Notes: generated by a model from the sequence alone, not told the origin. Positions 1-11,354 are shown, numbered from the stretch's first letter. The stretch is DNA of 64,000 nt from Orobanche coerulescens (GCA_033398695.1 CM065803.1:103094001-103158000), one strand, 5' to 3'. Numbers and translations: made by a program.

Positions 1-621
1 GGTTTGTAACTTAGATGTGATATTCAGTTAAGATGTCATGTGCAAAATATGTGAAAGACTTAGCAGGCTTGGTTTGTTAATGCAACAATTAAGATGGATG
101 CGACAGTTAAGTATGATGTTTAAAATCAGTAAATCACATAGCACTTATAGTGGTTTTACAGGTGGGATAATCCTCGATTAGTCCATGTTGGGTTGGTACC
201 GCCACTAGAAAGGGGGTTTAGATAGTGCGGTTAAGAATATATAATTCTTTTGCGATTGCGGAAGTGATCAAGTGCGGAATGTAAATGACACAGCGATATA
301 TATAGGTTTGAAAATATGCCTACGTCCTATCTCCATATCTTTTTCTATAGGCTTAATATAAACCTTTCGGCCTTGTCTTCTATCGGTTCAAGGTAAACTA
401 TTACAATATTTTCTTCTATCGGTCCAAGATAAACCATTACAAACTTATCTTTATGTCGGTCCAAGATAAACTATTTTCCTTTTCTATCGGATAAGGAATC
501 AACCTTTCTAGCTTTCTATCGGTACTAGAAAAACCTCACTTGTATTTAGATTATGATTCTAACAATGCCGGATCCACGATCCTAATAACACCGAATCAAA
601 TCTATAATCCTTTCTTTTCTC
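1..621. other. left flank of element A, no gene
   Basis: No coding region is recognisable. The stretch is AT-rich repeat-like DNA and is the left half of the sequence into which element A inserted; the right half resumes at 9866. Short CTATCGGT-type tandem units lie at about 375-535. Confidence 0.6.
375..535 (+). repeat. degenerate short tandem repeat (CTATCGGT units)
   Basis: Four to five imperfect copies of a 30-40 bp unit containing CTATCGG(T) followed by CAAGATAAAC-like sequence, spaced irregularly. No function is evident. It may be a regulatory or leader repeat of an older element. Confidence 0.6.
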
Positions 622-626
622 TCGTG

Positions 627-2827
627 TGTAATACTACCAGTATTACATGCTTTTTACTTTGGGCGCTCACGTCTATTTTTCCTGTTTGATAAATAAATGT
701 ACTCCATTGCAATAAAACATATTCTGTATAATATGGTTGTACGGCATCGTATCTATTATTCGTGTATTGTGATGGCATGATGATTGATTTAACTTTCAGT
801 GACATACCTCGATGTCGTTAGGTAATTATCGGTGCGAATATGACGGTGGCCAACGTCTTGTTCCCCGAGAGATTTCCGGACGACATGGAGAGGGAGTCGT
901 GTCATAATAAATTAATGAGATGATAATTGGACAAACAAAACTGTCCTTTACGTACGTTATACGCCGACCCATTACGTACGCTATGTCTGAGCCATTACGT
1001 ACGTTATATGTTGGCCCCTACGTACGTAACAACGGTCTTCGGTCTTCGGACAGGAATCTTCGTCCGGTAGTACGCGTGCCGACCAACTTTCGGCGTGATT
1101 GCGACAGGCAAGTCAACGAGGTGTTACGTACGTAAACCCGCTGTTACGTGCGTAACGATGTGGGTGAATCGTTCGGTGAGTTCCTTACGACGTTAAGTAT
1201 TTTGCCATAACGCACGTAAAGCCTCTTACGTCGTAATGCGTGAGGCATAACGTCGTAAGGGCAACTTAAGTTTATAAAAGAACACCTTGTCTTTCATTTC
1301 TCCCGTCCCAAACATCATCCCTCTTCCTTGTACACTACTCTCCACCATCGTTGAACCAATTCTAGCCTCCCAATTCAAGTGCTATCCTATTAGAGTGCGT
1401 TAATCAAGCTTCGGGGAAGGTCTTGAAGGTGTTATCTTCTCGTTCTCCTTCGTCCACCGTCGTTATTCATCATCTTTTGTCAATTAAGGTAAATTTATTC
1501 AATCTTGAACTCATTTCAGTATTGTTTAGTAAGTTTTAGTAAACCCCGGATGCCTTGGGTAGCTTAGAACCCTCCGTAATAATCGAACCGGTATATAGCT
1601 ATCGCAATTGTTAATCGATATCCATCAAAGCTTGAAATTGGAATGAATAATGGTAGAACTCATAATCATATTGCTAATCACCAACTTCTCGGAATCATCT
1701 TGAAGGATTTCATATATAACCATACTATCATGTTGAATAAAACCGTCAATGAATCCTTGATGAAGTTACCAACAATTTCTAGCTAAATAGATACCGAAAC
1801 ATGTTAAAATGATGGATTAATCGTTCTAGACTTGCATATTAAGACAACGATGAAATATTGGTGATTGTCGGTTATAATTAACTAGGAATGTTGTGTTAAA
1901 ACACTATTGTTTAGCGGACGGATAACTTATAGAGAATGTTGCCGAACCTAAAGAACTTAATGGCACGCATTATGGAAAAAATGGAGAAATTCGATTCCGA
2001 CATCATAAACAACTAGGATTGGATTTAACATACGTGAGTGTGAGGAACGTATTTGATAATTTTTTATATTACGTGATGTTAATCGACATACATGTCTTAG
2101 TTCGGATTTCCAAGTGCGATCGTTCGCCGTTGCCTTGTCCGGAAATAACTCGCGTCGGATTTGAGGCAAGTGAATCTTGCTCAGACTTTACGTCTTATAA
2201 TTTTAGACATAGTAAATGTTACTATTGTGGAATGGTGCTATTACGATTATCTTGTCCGGAGTATTCCCGAGTAGATACTACCGTGACCCTTGGCCGCGGC
2301 CTTGGGAGTTTTCTTGTTGGACCGTGTTGCGGGATAAAACCTGAATGGTACCCACGTCCGGAGTATTCCTGTGTAGATACTTCCGTGACCCTTGGTTGCG
2401 ACCTTGGGAGTTTATGTGCTGATAAAAAGGAATAACATGGAACATTCGGTGATAACTTTATTCCTGGAAATGATTAGATTTTACTTTTGAGTTAAGTTGG
2501 GATTGTTTCTGACCTAGGTTACTGGCACGACATGTTGTGCCAGGTAAATTTGTTGAATTTGTGCAGGACACCCCCGAAGGTTACGGCCAGGCGTGAGCTG
2601 TGTTGGAAGAAGGCCTGTTAATTTCTTAAATAAATTTGAACATTCCACGTTGTGTAATAACCATATGTACGGACACTATTTGCATTTGTACCTTGGGATG
2701 TACGAATACTTTCTTAATTACTTCCGTATATTACCACTTTTAATAAAATATTTTAGAAACTTGCCTTGTGGGTCCCTCATGGGATCTACGGCACTGTGGC
2801 GTCCCGGTTCATTTTGGGGGCGTTACA
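627..2827 (+). repeat. 5' LTR of element A
   Basis: 2.2-kb LTR beginning TGTAATACTACCAG and ending GGGGGCGTTACA, nearly collinear with 7665-9860. It holds a palindrome array and TATA box (about 945-1280), a splice-donor-like AAGGTAAAT at about 1486, and a diverged duplicated block near 2255-2420 (GTCCGGAGTATTCC...CTTGGGAGTTT, twice). Short ORFs inside recur in both LTRs and are not genes. Confidence 0.95.
945..1280 (+). promoter_or_regulatory. U3 promoter with TACGTACGTA palindrome array and TATA box
   Basis: At least eight copies or degraded copies of TTACGTACGTTA/TTACGTACGTAA lie at about 949-1255, followed by TTTATAAAAG at 1271-1280, a good TATA box. Transcription would start about 30 bp downstream. 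In this LTR several copies have lost bases from the middle of the palindrome (for example TTACGACGTT, TTACGTCGTAA) compared with the 3' LTR. Confidence 0.75.
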
Positions 2828-2832
2828 GAAAA

Positions 2833-2845
2833 TGGTATCGGAGCC
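2833..2845 (+). promoter_or_regulatory. primer-binding site, initiator tRNA-Met type
   Basis: TGGTATCGGAGCC begins 5 nt after the 5' LTR. It matches the usual plant tRNA-iMet PBS TGGTATCAGAGC with one change (A to G). It primes minus-strand cDNA synthesis. Confidence 0.9.
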
Positions 2846-3049
2846 TAAACACTCACGTGGAAAGTTTTACCAAAAATATTTTGAAAACGTTTTGCCTTCA
2901 AAATCCAACACTCCTGACGACCGTAACTCCTCGAGGGATGTCGAGGTAGAATACATGTAAATTCTTATGGATCAAGTATGATGTTTGGATTCGAGGACTC
3001 AAAGAATGTTTGCATTAAACTAACTCGTTAGATTGAGCGAACATCACCA

Positions 3050-3862
3050 ATGGCACGTCGAGGAGCTAGAAGAAACGTAAATGACGCACAAGGTTCCGCT
3101 ATGAACCACAGGAGACGAAACACCGGAGAAACTAACCTAGGAAATCAACCTCCGCTTTGTGTCCAGGCGAACAGAAGCGGAAAACCGAACAACGGGGATT
3201 TGATCCGGCCTTTGTTCGAGACTCTCGCCTGTGCCATTGCTATGGGAATCGCTCAGTCAACCGGCGAGCAGTACAGTCATTAACATAGAAGAAAACACCG
3301 GAAGGACCGTTGGTGGGAGAAATCTTGAAGGCCGGACCGCCATTATTCGACGGGTCGTGGGGATAAGCACGTGGACGATTGGATCTCGGAAATGGAGCGC
3401 CTTGAGGTGATCGGGCCCAGAAACCGGAAAGTGCCACTCGGAATCAACCACTCCGTGACACCGCGGCCGATGGTGGAGGACCTATAAGCCGAGAGGACGA
3501 ATAGTCGGATGGCCCGAGTTTTCCAAACTATTGAGAGACGAGTCGCATCCCCGATCGATTCGGCCTGCACGAGCGGAGCTTCTTGGCGCAGACCTCGTAA
3601 TTTGCCAGTGCGAAATCATTCGGGCATACAGGACCTAGCTAAGCTATTTCGCACAGATGGTTCCATCCGAAGACCAGCGAATTTGTCACCTTGCTCAACG
3701 GTTGCCGGAGGATGTTCAACGCTACGCGGCGGGGTTTCATTGCACCACGTTGAGGGCATATGAGGACGTGGTCACAGCATACGCCGGTACGGTTGTCGGT
3801 TCGGATGCCGGGCACAACAAAAAGAAGCGTAAGACAAGAATCAGTCCGGGAGCACCAGCAGA
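3050..3862 (+). pseudogene. gag N-terminal and capsid region of element A, frameshifted
   Basis: A start at 3050 opens a 77-codon frame (MARRGARRN...) that stops at 3283. Further gag pieces then appear in changing frames: PPLFDGSW near 3340, then DDWISEMERL in another frame near 3375, then EDQRICHLAQRLPEDVQRYA from about 3660 to 3863. These resemble the chromovirus capsid region. Several indels separate them, so the capsid part is not translatable as one protein. Confidence 0.75.
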
Positions 3863-4903
3863 GTGAATTTGGGAATTGGGTTCCCCTCCAAATCATCAGC
3901 TTCGTCCCAACAGAAAGGAACATCCGACGGGCCTTCTCGCCGGAGCTGTTTCAATTGTGGCATAGCAGGGCATACCATGAGTCAGTGTCGTAAAGCATCG
4001 ACAAAGTGTTTTTCATGCGGAAGAGGCGGGCACATGTCTCGCTACTGTTCTCGGATCAAACCTACTCCAAACCCAGCTCCTCAGAGTCAACAAGGTTCGG
4101 TACAGACATCCAGAGCGTCTGCCATGTCCGACTACCGATCTCCACCTCACCAGTCTCCTCTACACGGTGCCGGAAGAGGGCGTGGTCGCGGGGGAGGTAC
4201 TGCACCCTCCTCGGGGACACTGCCGTCCCGCATGTTCGAACTAAGGGCTACCGACGACCCGACCACTCCTGCTGTCTCAGGTACTCTCCTTATTAAATCT
4301 CAGCCTGTTCATGTACTGTTTGATACTGGAGCAACCCACTCGTTCATATCCGTAGAATGTGTTAACCGTTTACATCTCCCTTGTGTACCCTGTGAGTCCT
4401 TTACTGTTAAACTACCCGAGGGCAGCAGGGTGGAGGGTAACTTGGAAGTTCGAAACTGTCCGATTCGTATCAATAATCTGGGCTGGACAGCCAATCTCAT
4501 GGTCTTTCCACTCCAAAACGAAGATGTGATCTTAGGTATGGACTGGATGACGAAGCACAAGACGGTATTGGATACCTATCGCCTGACCGTTTCTATCACG
4601 ACCCATGACGGTGCCACTCACACGATTAGAGGCCGAGAGCACTTCAGCACGAAAGGGTCCCTCAGTCTCCTTTCAGCAGTAGCACCTCGTGATGATCGAG
4701 GAGCGTATCGGTGCTATATTCTTCAGGAGGGCACGTCACAATTGTCGGTTGCTAATATTCCTGTAGTGAATGAATTTCCGGACATATTCCCCGACGAACT
4801 ACCTGGATTGCCACCACATAGGGAGGTCGATCTCTCAATCGAACTTGAGCCAGGAACGACGCCTATCTCCAAGGCACCATACAGGATGGCACCACCGAAA
4901 TGA
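3863..4903 (+). pseudogene. gag zinc knuckles, aspartic protease and start of RT (element A)
   Basis: A 346-codon open frame. Two CX2CX4HX4C knuckles occupy residues 29-42 and 49-62 (nucleocapsid, RNA binding). A basic Gly/Arg linker follows (about 100-112). The retropepsin-type protease has its active-site motif DTGAT at residues 154-158 and the partner motif ILGMDW near 223-228. The frame then reaches the pre-RT motif (PISKAPYRMAP) and stops just after it through a frameshift at about 4900; RT continues in another frame. The first Met is internal to gag, so this is a fragment of a longer gag-pol. Confidence 0.9.
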
Positions 4904-4905
4904 AG

Positions 4906-5688
4906 GAATGAAGTCACAACTCGAAGAATTGCTAAGGAAGGGGCTCATTCGTCCGAGTACTTCGCCATGGGTGCGCCGCTTCTTTTGTGAAGAAAAAGGA
5001 CCGCTCTGCGCTGTGTATCGATTACAGTGGAACTTAATAAGGTCACTATTAAGAACCGTTACCCACTTCCAAGGATTGATGATTTCTTGGACCAACCGCA
5101 AGGCGGCCAGTGTTTTCAAAGATCGACTTACGTTCGGGATATCACCAATTAAGAATTCGAGAGGAGGATATTCCTAAGACCGCATTTCGATCTAGATATG
5201 GGCACTACGAGTACATGGTGGTGTCGTTTGGCCTGACTAATGCTCCGGCTGTTTTTATGGAATTAATGAACAGGGTTCTGACAGAGTTTCTCGATAAATG
5301 TGTGGTGGTTTTCATTGACGATATTTTAATCTATTCCCGAAGCCGATGGGAGCATGAGGAACACTTGAGGCAGGTGTTGAGCATTTTAAGGCAACATCAA
5401 CTGTATGCTAAACTTTCTAAATGCGAGTTCTGGATGCCCGAGGTGACCTTTTTGGGACATGTGATTTCAGCAGGAGGCGTTAAAGTAGACCCCGTAAGAT
5501 CGAGACAGGTTATGAATTGGGAACCACCTAGGAATGTCAAAGAGGTGAGAAGTTTCCTGGGATTGGCGGGATATTATCGACGGTTTGTCGAGGCCTTCTC
5601 ATGTGTCGCTCAGCCATTAACAAATCTGCTTAGGAAGGACACCAAGTTTGTTTGGACAACGGATTGTCAGGAGAGCTTCGACAAGTGA
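4906..5688 (+). pseudogene. reverse transcriptase of element A
   Basis: RT starts in a different frame from protease (LEELLRKGLIRPSTSPW, from about 4920), shifts again near 5100, then runs open from 5110 to 5688. The first catalytic Asp is in [10 protein letters not shown] and the FIDD box (residues 70-71 of the 192-codon frame) gives the other two, so the polymerase active site is retained. The thumb/connection part ([12 protein letters not shown]) is present. The stop at 5686-5688 and at least two frameshifts prevent a continuous pol. Confidence 0.9.
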
Positions 5689-5699
5689 AGAGGAAGCTT

Positions 5700-6098
5700 A
5701 CTACTGCCCGGTGTTGGTACTACCGCAGGTACGGAGGGATTCGTAATGCACCGATGCGTCTAAGCACGGGTTAGGATGTGTGTTCATGCGGAATGACAGG
5801 GTTATCGCTTACGCCTCTCGTCAACTTAAACCTTATGAGGTGAACTACCCGACACAAGACATGGAAATAGCCGCAGTGTTCCACGCTCTTAATATCTGGA
5901 GACATTACCTATATGGGGTTACCTGTAAGATCTTTACGGACCACAAGATTTTAAAGAATATTTTCACTCAGATAGAGATAAAAATGAGACAGAGGCGTTG
6001 GTGGAGCTAATCAAGGATTACGATGTGGAGATTCTATATCACCCTGGTAAGGCCAACATCGTAGCAGACGCACCGAGTCGGAAAAATGCGCAGAGGTG
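5700..6098 (+). pseudogene. RNase H region of element A
   Basis: Ty3-type RNase H. The first Asp region ([13 protein letters not shown]) lies near 5750 in one frame; an open frame at 5780-6010 contains [14 protein letters not shown] and FTDHK; the end ([19 protein letters not shown]) lies at about 6015-6075 in another frame. Two or three frame changes make it non-functional as read. RNase H would degrade the RNA strand during cDNA synthesis. Confidence 0.85.
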
Positions 6099-6229
6099 AC
6101 ACTATCTCGGTTTGTGATGCAGTGGAGTTGCAGCAAGATCTCCGGAGAAATGACATTGAAGTGTGGATACAACACCGCCAGTGGGCAGTTGAGCTCGATT
6201 GATATTCGCTCGTCCTTGCCGGACGAGAT

Positions 6230-7631
6230 ATGCCTAGCATGATGGAGGATCCGAACCGTGCGATCGGCGCAAAGGCCGAAGGAGGAGTTATTTCAGACTA
6301 CAAGATCCAAGGGGGCTTAGTTAGATTCAAGAACCGGATTTGCATCCCACCTAATGACGAGCTTAAGCAAAATATACTTAAGGAAGCTCATTCTACTCCC
6401 TATTCGATACATCCCGGGGCGAGCAAAATGTACAAGGACCTGCGAAAGAGTTTCTGGTGGAAGAATATGAAGCAAGAGGTAGCAAGGTTTGTCGCTCGAT
6501 GTATGGTATGTCAACAGGTGAAGATTGAACACCGTAGACCGGCCGGAATCATGCAGCCCTTACCCATTCCGGAATGGAAATGGGAGAGCATATCAATGGA
6601 CTTTGTCACCAAGTTACCAGTGACGGCGGGGGAAAAGACACGATATGGGTTATTGTAGACCGACTGACAAAGTCGGCACACTTCATTCCAATTCAGGAGG
6701 CCATCGGAACAGAACAGCTGGCTACCATCTTTGTTCGGGAAATCGTGAGATTACATGGCGTTCCCTCGGGGATTATTTCAGATAGAGACACTAGATATGT
6801 GTCCCGCTTCTGGAAGGTCATCCACTGTGCCATGGGTACTCAATCGCATTTCAAGATCGCCTATCATCCTCAAACGGATGGACAAACGACGCACCATACG
6901 GACTCGGAAGATATATTGAGAGCATGTGTACTCGATTGGGGCAAGGATCAAGCTAAACACCTCTGCCAGCGGAATTTTCGTACAACAACAGCTGGCATGC
7001 AAGCATAGGCATGGCCCCCTTTGAGGCCCTGTATGGTAGAAAGTGCAAGTCTCCCCTATGTTGGGACGATGCATCCGATGTCATCGCCACCGAGTTGGAT
7101 CTAATCCAGGAATCCATTAAGAAGATATCCATTGTTCGAAAACACATGTTGGCAGCACAGAGTCGCCAAAAGTCTTACGCTATGGACCGACAGCGACCGT
7201 TGGAATTTATGGTTGGGGATCATGTTTGGGTTAAAGTATCGCCAATGCGGGGCATTCGACGCTTCGGCCAAAAGGGCAAGCTAATCCCGAGATTTATTGG
7301 CCCGTTCGAAATACTGGACCGAGTCGGTAAACTCGCTTATCGGCTAGCATTACCGCCATCGTTAGACGGAGTGCATAATGTCTTCCACGTCTCCCAGCTG
7401 AGAAAGTACGTGTACGATCCTAGCCACAAGATCAACTTCGAGGAAGTAGAGATTTCCAATGATGCTACCTTTAGGGAAGTTCCAACCGCGATTTTGGATC
7501 GACGCGTAAAGACACTAAGGAACAAGAACATACCCCTTGTGAAGGTTCAGTGGTCGCACCACGGTACAGAAGAAGCGACTTGGGAGACCGAGGCGAGCAT
7601 GAGAGAGAATCATCCCGAGTTATTTTCTTAG
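6230..7631 (+). pseudogene. integrase with C-terminal chromodomain-like segment (element A)
   Basis: Three overlapping or adjacent frames: 6230-6658, 6574-7008, 7011-7631. The HHCC zinc domain (H...HPGASK...CMVCQQVK) and first catalytic Asp (SMDFVTKLP) are in the first, the second Asp (IISDRDTRY) in the second. The catalytic Glu that normally follows QTDGQ is not readable in the open frame because of a small indel near 6890. The last 206 codons hold the GPY/F region (GPFEIL...LAYRLALP) and a chromodomain-like tail (KVQWSHHGTEEATWE), which is thought to guide chromovirus insertion. The TAG stop at 7629-7631 overlaps the conserved hairpin. Confidence 0.88.
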
Positions 7632-7664
7632 TTTCGGGACGAAACTATTTTAAGGGGGGTGGTA
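7629..7664 (+). promoter_or_regulatory. pol-end hairpin and polypurine tract of element A
   Basis: 7629-7647 folds as TAGTTTCG-GGA-CGAAACTA, an 8-bp perfect stem with a 3-nt loop, overlapping the pol stop codon. It is followed by the PPT (TTTTAAGGGGGGTGGTA, 7648-7664), which primes plus-strand synthesis directly against the 3' LTR. The same arrangement recurs in elements D, G and J. Confidence 0.85.
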
Positions 7665-9860
7665 TGTAATACTACCAGTATTACATGCTTTTTACTTTGG
7701 GCGCTCACGTCTATTTTTCCTGTTTGATAAATAAATGTACTCCATTGCAATAAAACATATTCTGTATAATATGGTTGTACGGCATCGTATCTATTATTCG
7801 TGTATTGTGATGGCATGATGATTGACGAACTTTCAGTGACATACCTCGATGTCGTTAGGTAATTATCGGTGCGAATATGACGGTGGCCAACGTCTTGTTC
7901 CCCGAGAGATTTCCGGACGACATGGAGAGGGAGTCGTGTCATAATAAATTAATGAGATGATAATTTGACAAACAAAACTGTCCTTTACGTACGTTATACT
8001 CCGACCCATTACGTACGCTATGTCTGAGCCATTACGTACGTTATATGTTGGCCCTTACGTACGTAACAACGGTCTTCGGTCTTCGGACAGGAATCTTCAT
8101 CCGGTAGTACGCGTGCCGACCAACTTTCGGCGTGATTGCGACAGGCAAGTCAACGAGGTGTTACGTACGTAAACCCGTTTTCGTTACGTACGTAACGATG
8201 TGGGTGAATCGTTCCAGTGAGTTCCTTACGTACGTTAAGTATTTTGCCATAACGTACGTAAAGCCTCTTACGTACGTAATGCGTGAGGCATAACGTACGT
8301 AAGGGCAACTTAAGTTTATAAAAGAACACCTTGTCTTTCATTTCTCCCGTCCCAAACATCATCCCTCTTCCTTGTACACTACTCTCCACCATCGTTGAAC
8401 CAATTCTAGCCTCCCAATTCAAGTGCTATCCTATTAGAGTGCGTTAATCAAGCTTCGGGGAAGGTCTTGAAGGTGTTATCTTCTCGTTCTCCTTCGTCCA
8501 CCGTCGTTATTCATCATCTTTTGTCAATTAAGGTAAGTTTATTCAATCTTGAACTCATTTCAGTATTGTTTAGTAAGTTTTAGTAAACCCCGGATGCCTT
8601 GGGTAGCTTAGAACCCTCCGTAATAATCGAACCGGTATATAGCTATCGCAATTGTTAATCGATATCCATCAAAGCTTGAAATTGGAATGAATAATGGTAG
8701 AACTCATAATCATATTGCTAATCACCAACTTCTCGGAATCATCTTGAAGGATTTCATATATAACCATACTATCATGTTGAATAAAACCGTCAATGAATCC
8801 TTGATGAAGTTACCAACAATTTCTAGCTAAATAGATACCGAAACATGTTAAAATGATGGATTAATCGTTCTAGACTTGCATATTAAGACAACGATGAAAT
8901 ATTGGTGATTGTCGGTTATAATTAACTAGGAATGTTGTGTTAAAACACTATTGTTTAGCGGACGGATAACTTATAGAGAATGTTGCCGAACCTAAAGAAC
9001 TTAATGGCACGCATTATGGAAAAAATGGAGAAATTCGATTGACATCATAAACAACTAGGATAGGATTTAACATACGGGAGGGGGAGGAACGTCGTTGATC
9101 ATTATTAATATCACGAGATGTTAATCGACAAACATGTAATAGGTCGGATTTCCAAGTGCGATCGTTCAAGCCGTTGCCTTGTCCTAAATAACTCGCGTCG
9201 GATTTGAGGCAAGTGAATCTTGCTCAGACTTTACGTCTTATAATTTTAGACATAGTAAATGTTACTATTGTGGAATGGTGCTATTATGATTATCTTGTCC
9301 GGAGTATTCCCGAGTAGATACTACCGTGACCCTTGGCCGCGGCCTTGGGAGTTTTCTTGTTGGACCGTGTTGCGGGATAAAACCTGAATGGTACCCACGT
9401 CCGGAGTATTCCTGTGTAGATACTTCCGTGACCCTTGGTTGCGACCTTGGGAGTTTATGTCGATAAAAGGAATAACATGGAACATTCGGTGATAACTTTA
9501 TTCTGGAAATTATTAGATTTTACTTTTGAGTTAAGTTGGGATTGTTTCGACTAGGTTCGGCACGACATGTCGTGCTGTAAATTTGTTGAATTTGTGCAGG
9601 ACACCCCCGAAGGTTACGGCCAGGCGTGAGCTGTGTTGGAAGAAGGCCTGTTAATTTCTTAAATAAATTTGAACATTCCACGTTATGTAATAACCATATG
9701 TACGGACACTATTTGCATTTGTACCTTGGGATGTACGAATACTTTCTTAATTACTTCCGTATATTACCACTTTTAATAAAATATTTTAGAAACTTGCCTT
9801 GTGGGTCCCTCATGGGATCTACGGCACTGTGGCGTCCCGGTTCATTTTGGGGGCGTTACA
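7665..9860 (+). repeat. 3' LTR of element A
   Basis: 2.2-kb partner of 627-2827. Here the palindromes are better preserved (ACGTACGT at about 7987-8300) and the TATA box is at 8315-8324. The main differences from the 5' LTR lie in the palindrome array and near 9040-9180. Confidence 0.95.
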
Positions 9861-10044
9861 TCGTGTTTGGTGGAGTGGATTAAATACTCGAACTCTTATC
9901 AATTAAGCTCGAGTACAACAACAATAATGAATATAACGATATCTGGTGTATGAATACTTTGCTTGAAGTTGTTATATTATGAATACCATGAAGTGGTACT
10001 TATAGGCTTCAAGGCCTAGACTAGCCGTTGGTTCTGCCTCTTTC

Positions 10045-10475
10045 ATTACGTACGTTATACGTCATCTGAAACATACGTTAAGATCTTTAGCGTACGTTAA
10101 CCTCTCCAGTTGCGTACGTTATGTGATGTTTAAATCAGTCCAGTAGCTTTTGGCTCTTCCGTATCGTATGTTAACTTTCTTCGTAGCATACGTTATATGC
10201 TCCTTGTAGCATCGTTAATATTTCCTCATAGCGTACGTTATCTTCACATATCTGTTGCATGCTTTTTAATTTTCTAGAATCAATCCAACGTATTGATTTA
10301 TTTTATTTCGTAATTCATCTTCTCATAGCGTACGTTAATGCATTTTTCTTACGTACGTTAAACTCAGATCATTGCGCACGTTGGTCTTTATGAATTGCGT
10401 ACGTTATCCATGCTGTATCTTCAGCTGGGTCTTCATTATGTAAATTAGCTATGCTGTATAGCATACGTTATATGT
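10045..10475 (+). repeat. array of (GC/TA)GTACGTTA palindromic words
   Basis: About a dozen spaced copies and variants of ACGTACGTTA, GCGTACGTTA and GCATACGTTA. This is the same kind of array seen upstream of TATA boxes in the LTRs of elements A and D, but here no LTR boundaries could be found, so it is probably the U3 of an eroded or truncated related LTR. Confidence 0.7.
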
Positions 10476-11354
10476 GATTTTGCTTCAGTTCAATATTTTT
10501 CTGTCCAGCTCATATGTATTCGACTTCTTCTTGATTCATTGTTATTTTTCTTTTTTTATCAACTTATCATCAAAACCTCTAAATTGAATGTGTGGAATAA
10601 AATGTTTCAATAGTCCACTTATCTCTAATACACTTGGAGATAAATTTACTATAACTTTTGAACGGTTAAAATGAATTAGTTACAGCAGCTTTCAACCAGT
10701 GAAAACCCTTACCCATGGTAATTCATACCTTTTGGTTGCTTGTCACCTCTTGATCGAAAATACATGGATGCCTCACAATTCTCAAGTTGCTATTCACCTT
10801 CCAATCAAGAACTCTTGGATGCCGCACAACCCAACTTCCGAGAATCTCATTCAAAAAAGTAGCCCTACTCAAATCTCAATAGGCAAGAGTTTTTTTCTCC
10901 AACTTCTAAGAACTTTTTTAACTTGTATCTTTGATCTCAGCTCTTCACGCTGCTTAGTACATTAAGTGTAATGCTTTGTTTGCTTTGTTTGTTTGTAAAT
11001 GTTAATAGCATCGCACTTCTGCTCATTAATTGGTCCGTTGGGGAAAGACCTCTTTGTTTAATATTATATTCTTGCAAGGCTTGTGTTGTTTTCTTCAAAT
11101 CTATCCGTTTGAAGGTCTTCTTTCAAAGTAGAAATGCCTGCGCCGCATTCTTTAATTTCTCTAAGGAAATATGTCTTTTAGACATGAATCCAGAGGAATA
11201 TTTTATTTCTAAAATTGCGTGAATCATTCAGTTTGTCCACTTTTATTTTATTCATGCCTGCATGTAATTTGTCGTTATTGTTGACTTTTCAACATTTGCT
11301 GATGTGTACATAGTTGATTGATACTTATGATTTTTCTAAGTATCTAGTTGATTG

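Larger units (their letters stand above)
627..9860 (+). mobile_element. element A: full-length Ty3/gypsy chromovirus (Tekay/Del type)
   Basis: A complete LTR retrotransposon of about 9.2 kb. The two LTRs (627-2827 and 7665-9860) start TGTAATAC and end GTTACA. The 5-bp target duplication TCGTG is exact at 622-626 and 9861-9865. The internal order is PBS, gag with two CCHC knuckles, aspartic protease, RT, RNase H, integrase and a C-terminal chromodomain-like segment, then PPT; this is the Ty3/gypsy order, and the chromodomain-like end marks a chromovirus. Gag-pol is broken by several frameshifts, so the copy is probably not autonomous even though its LTRs are very similar over long stretches. 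Confidence 0.95.

Noticed and set aside
2593..2949. 118-codon ORF MSCVGRRPVN... repeated at 9626-9883
   Set aside because: It lies in the end of both LTRs of element A, has no family motif, and its reading crosses the LTR end and PBS.
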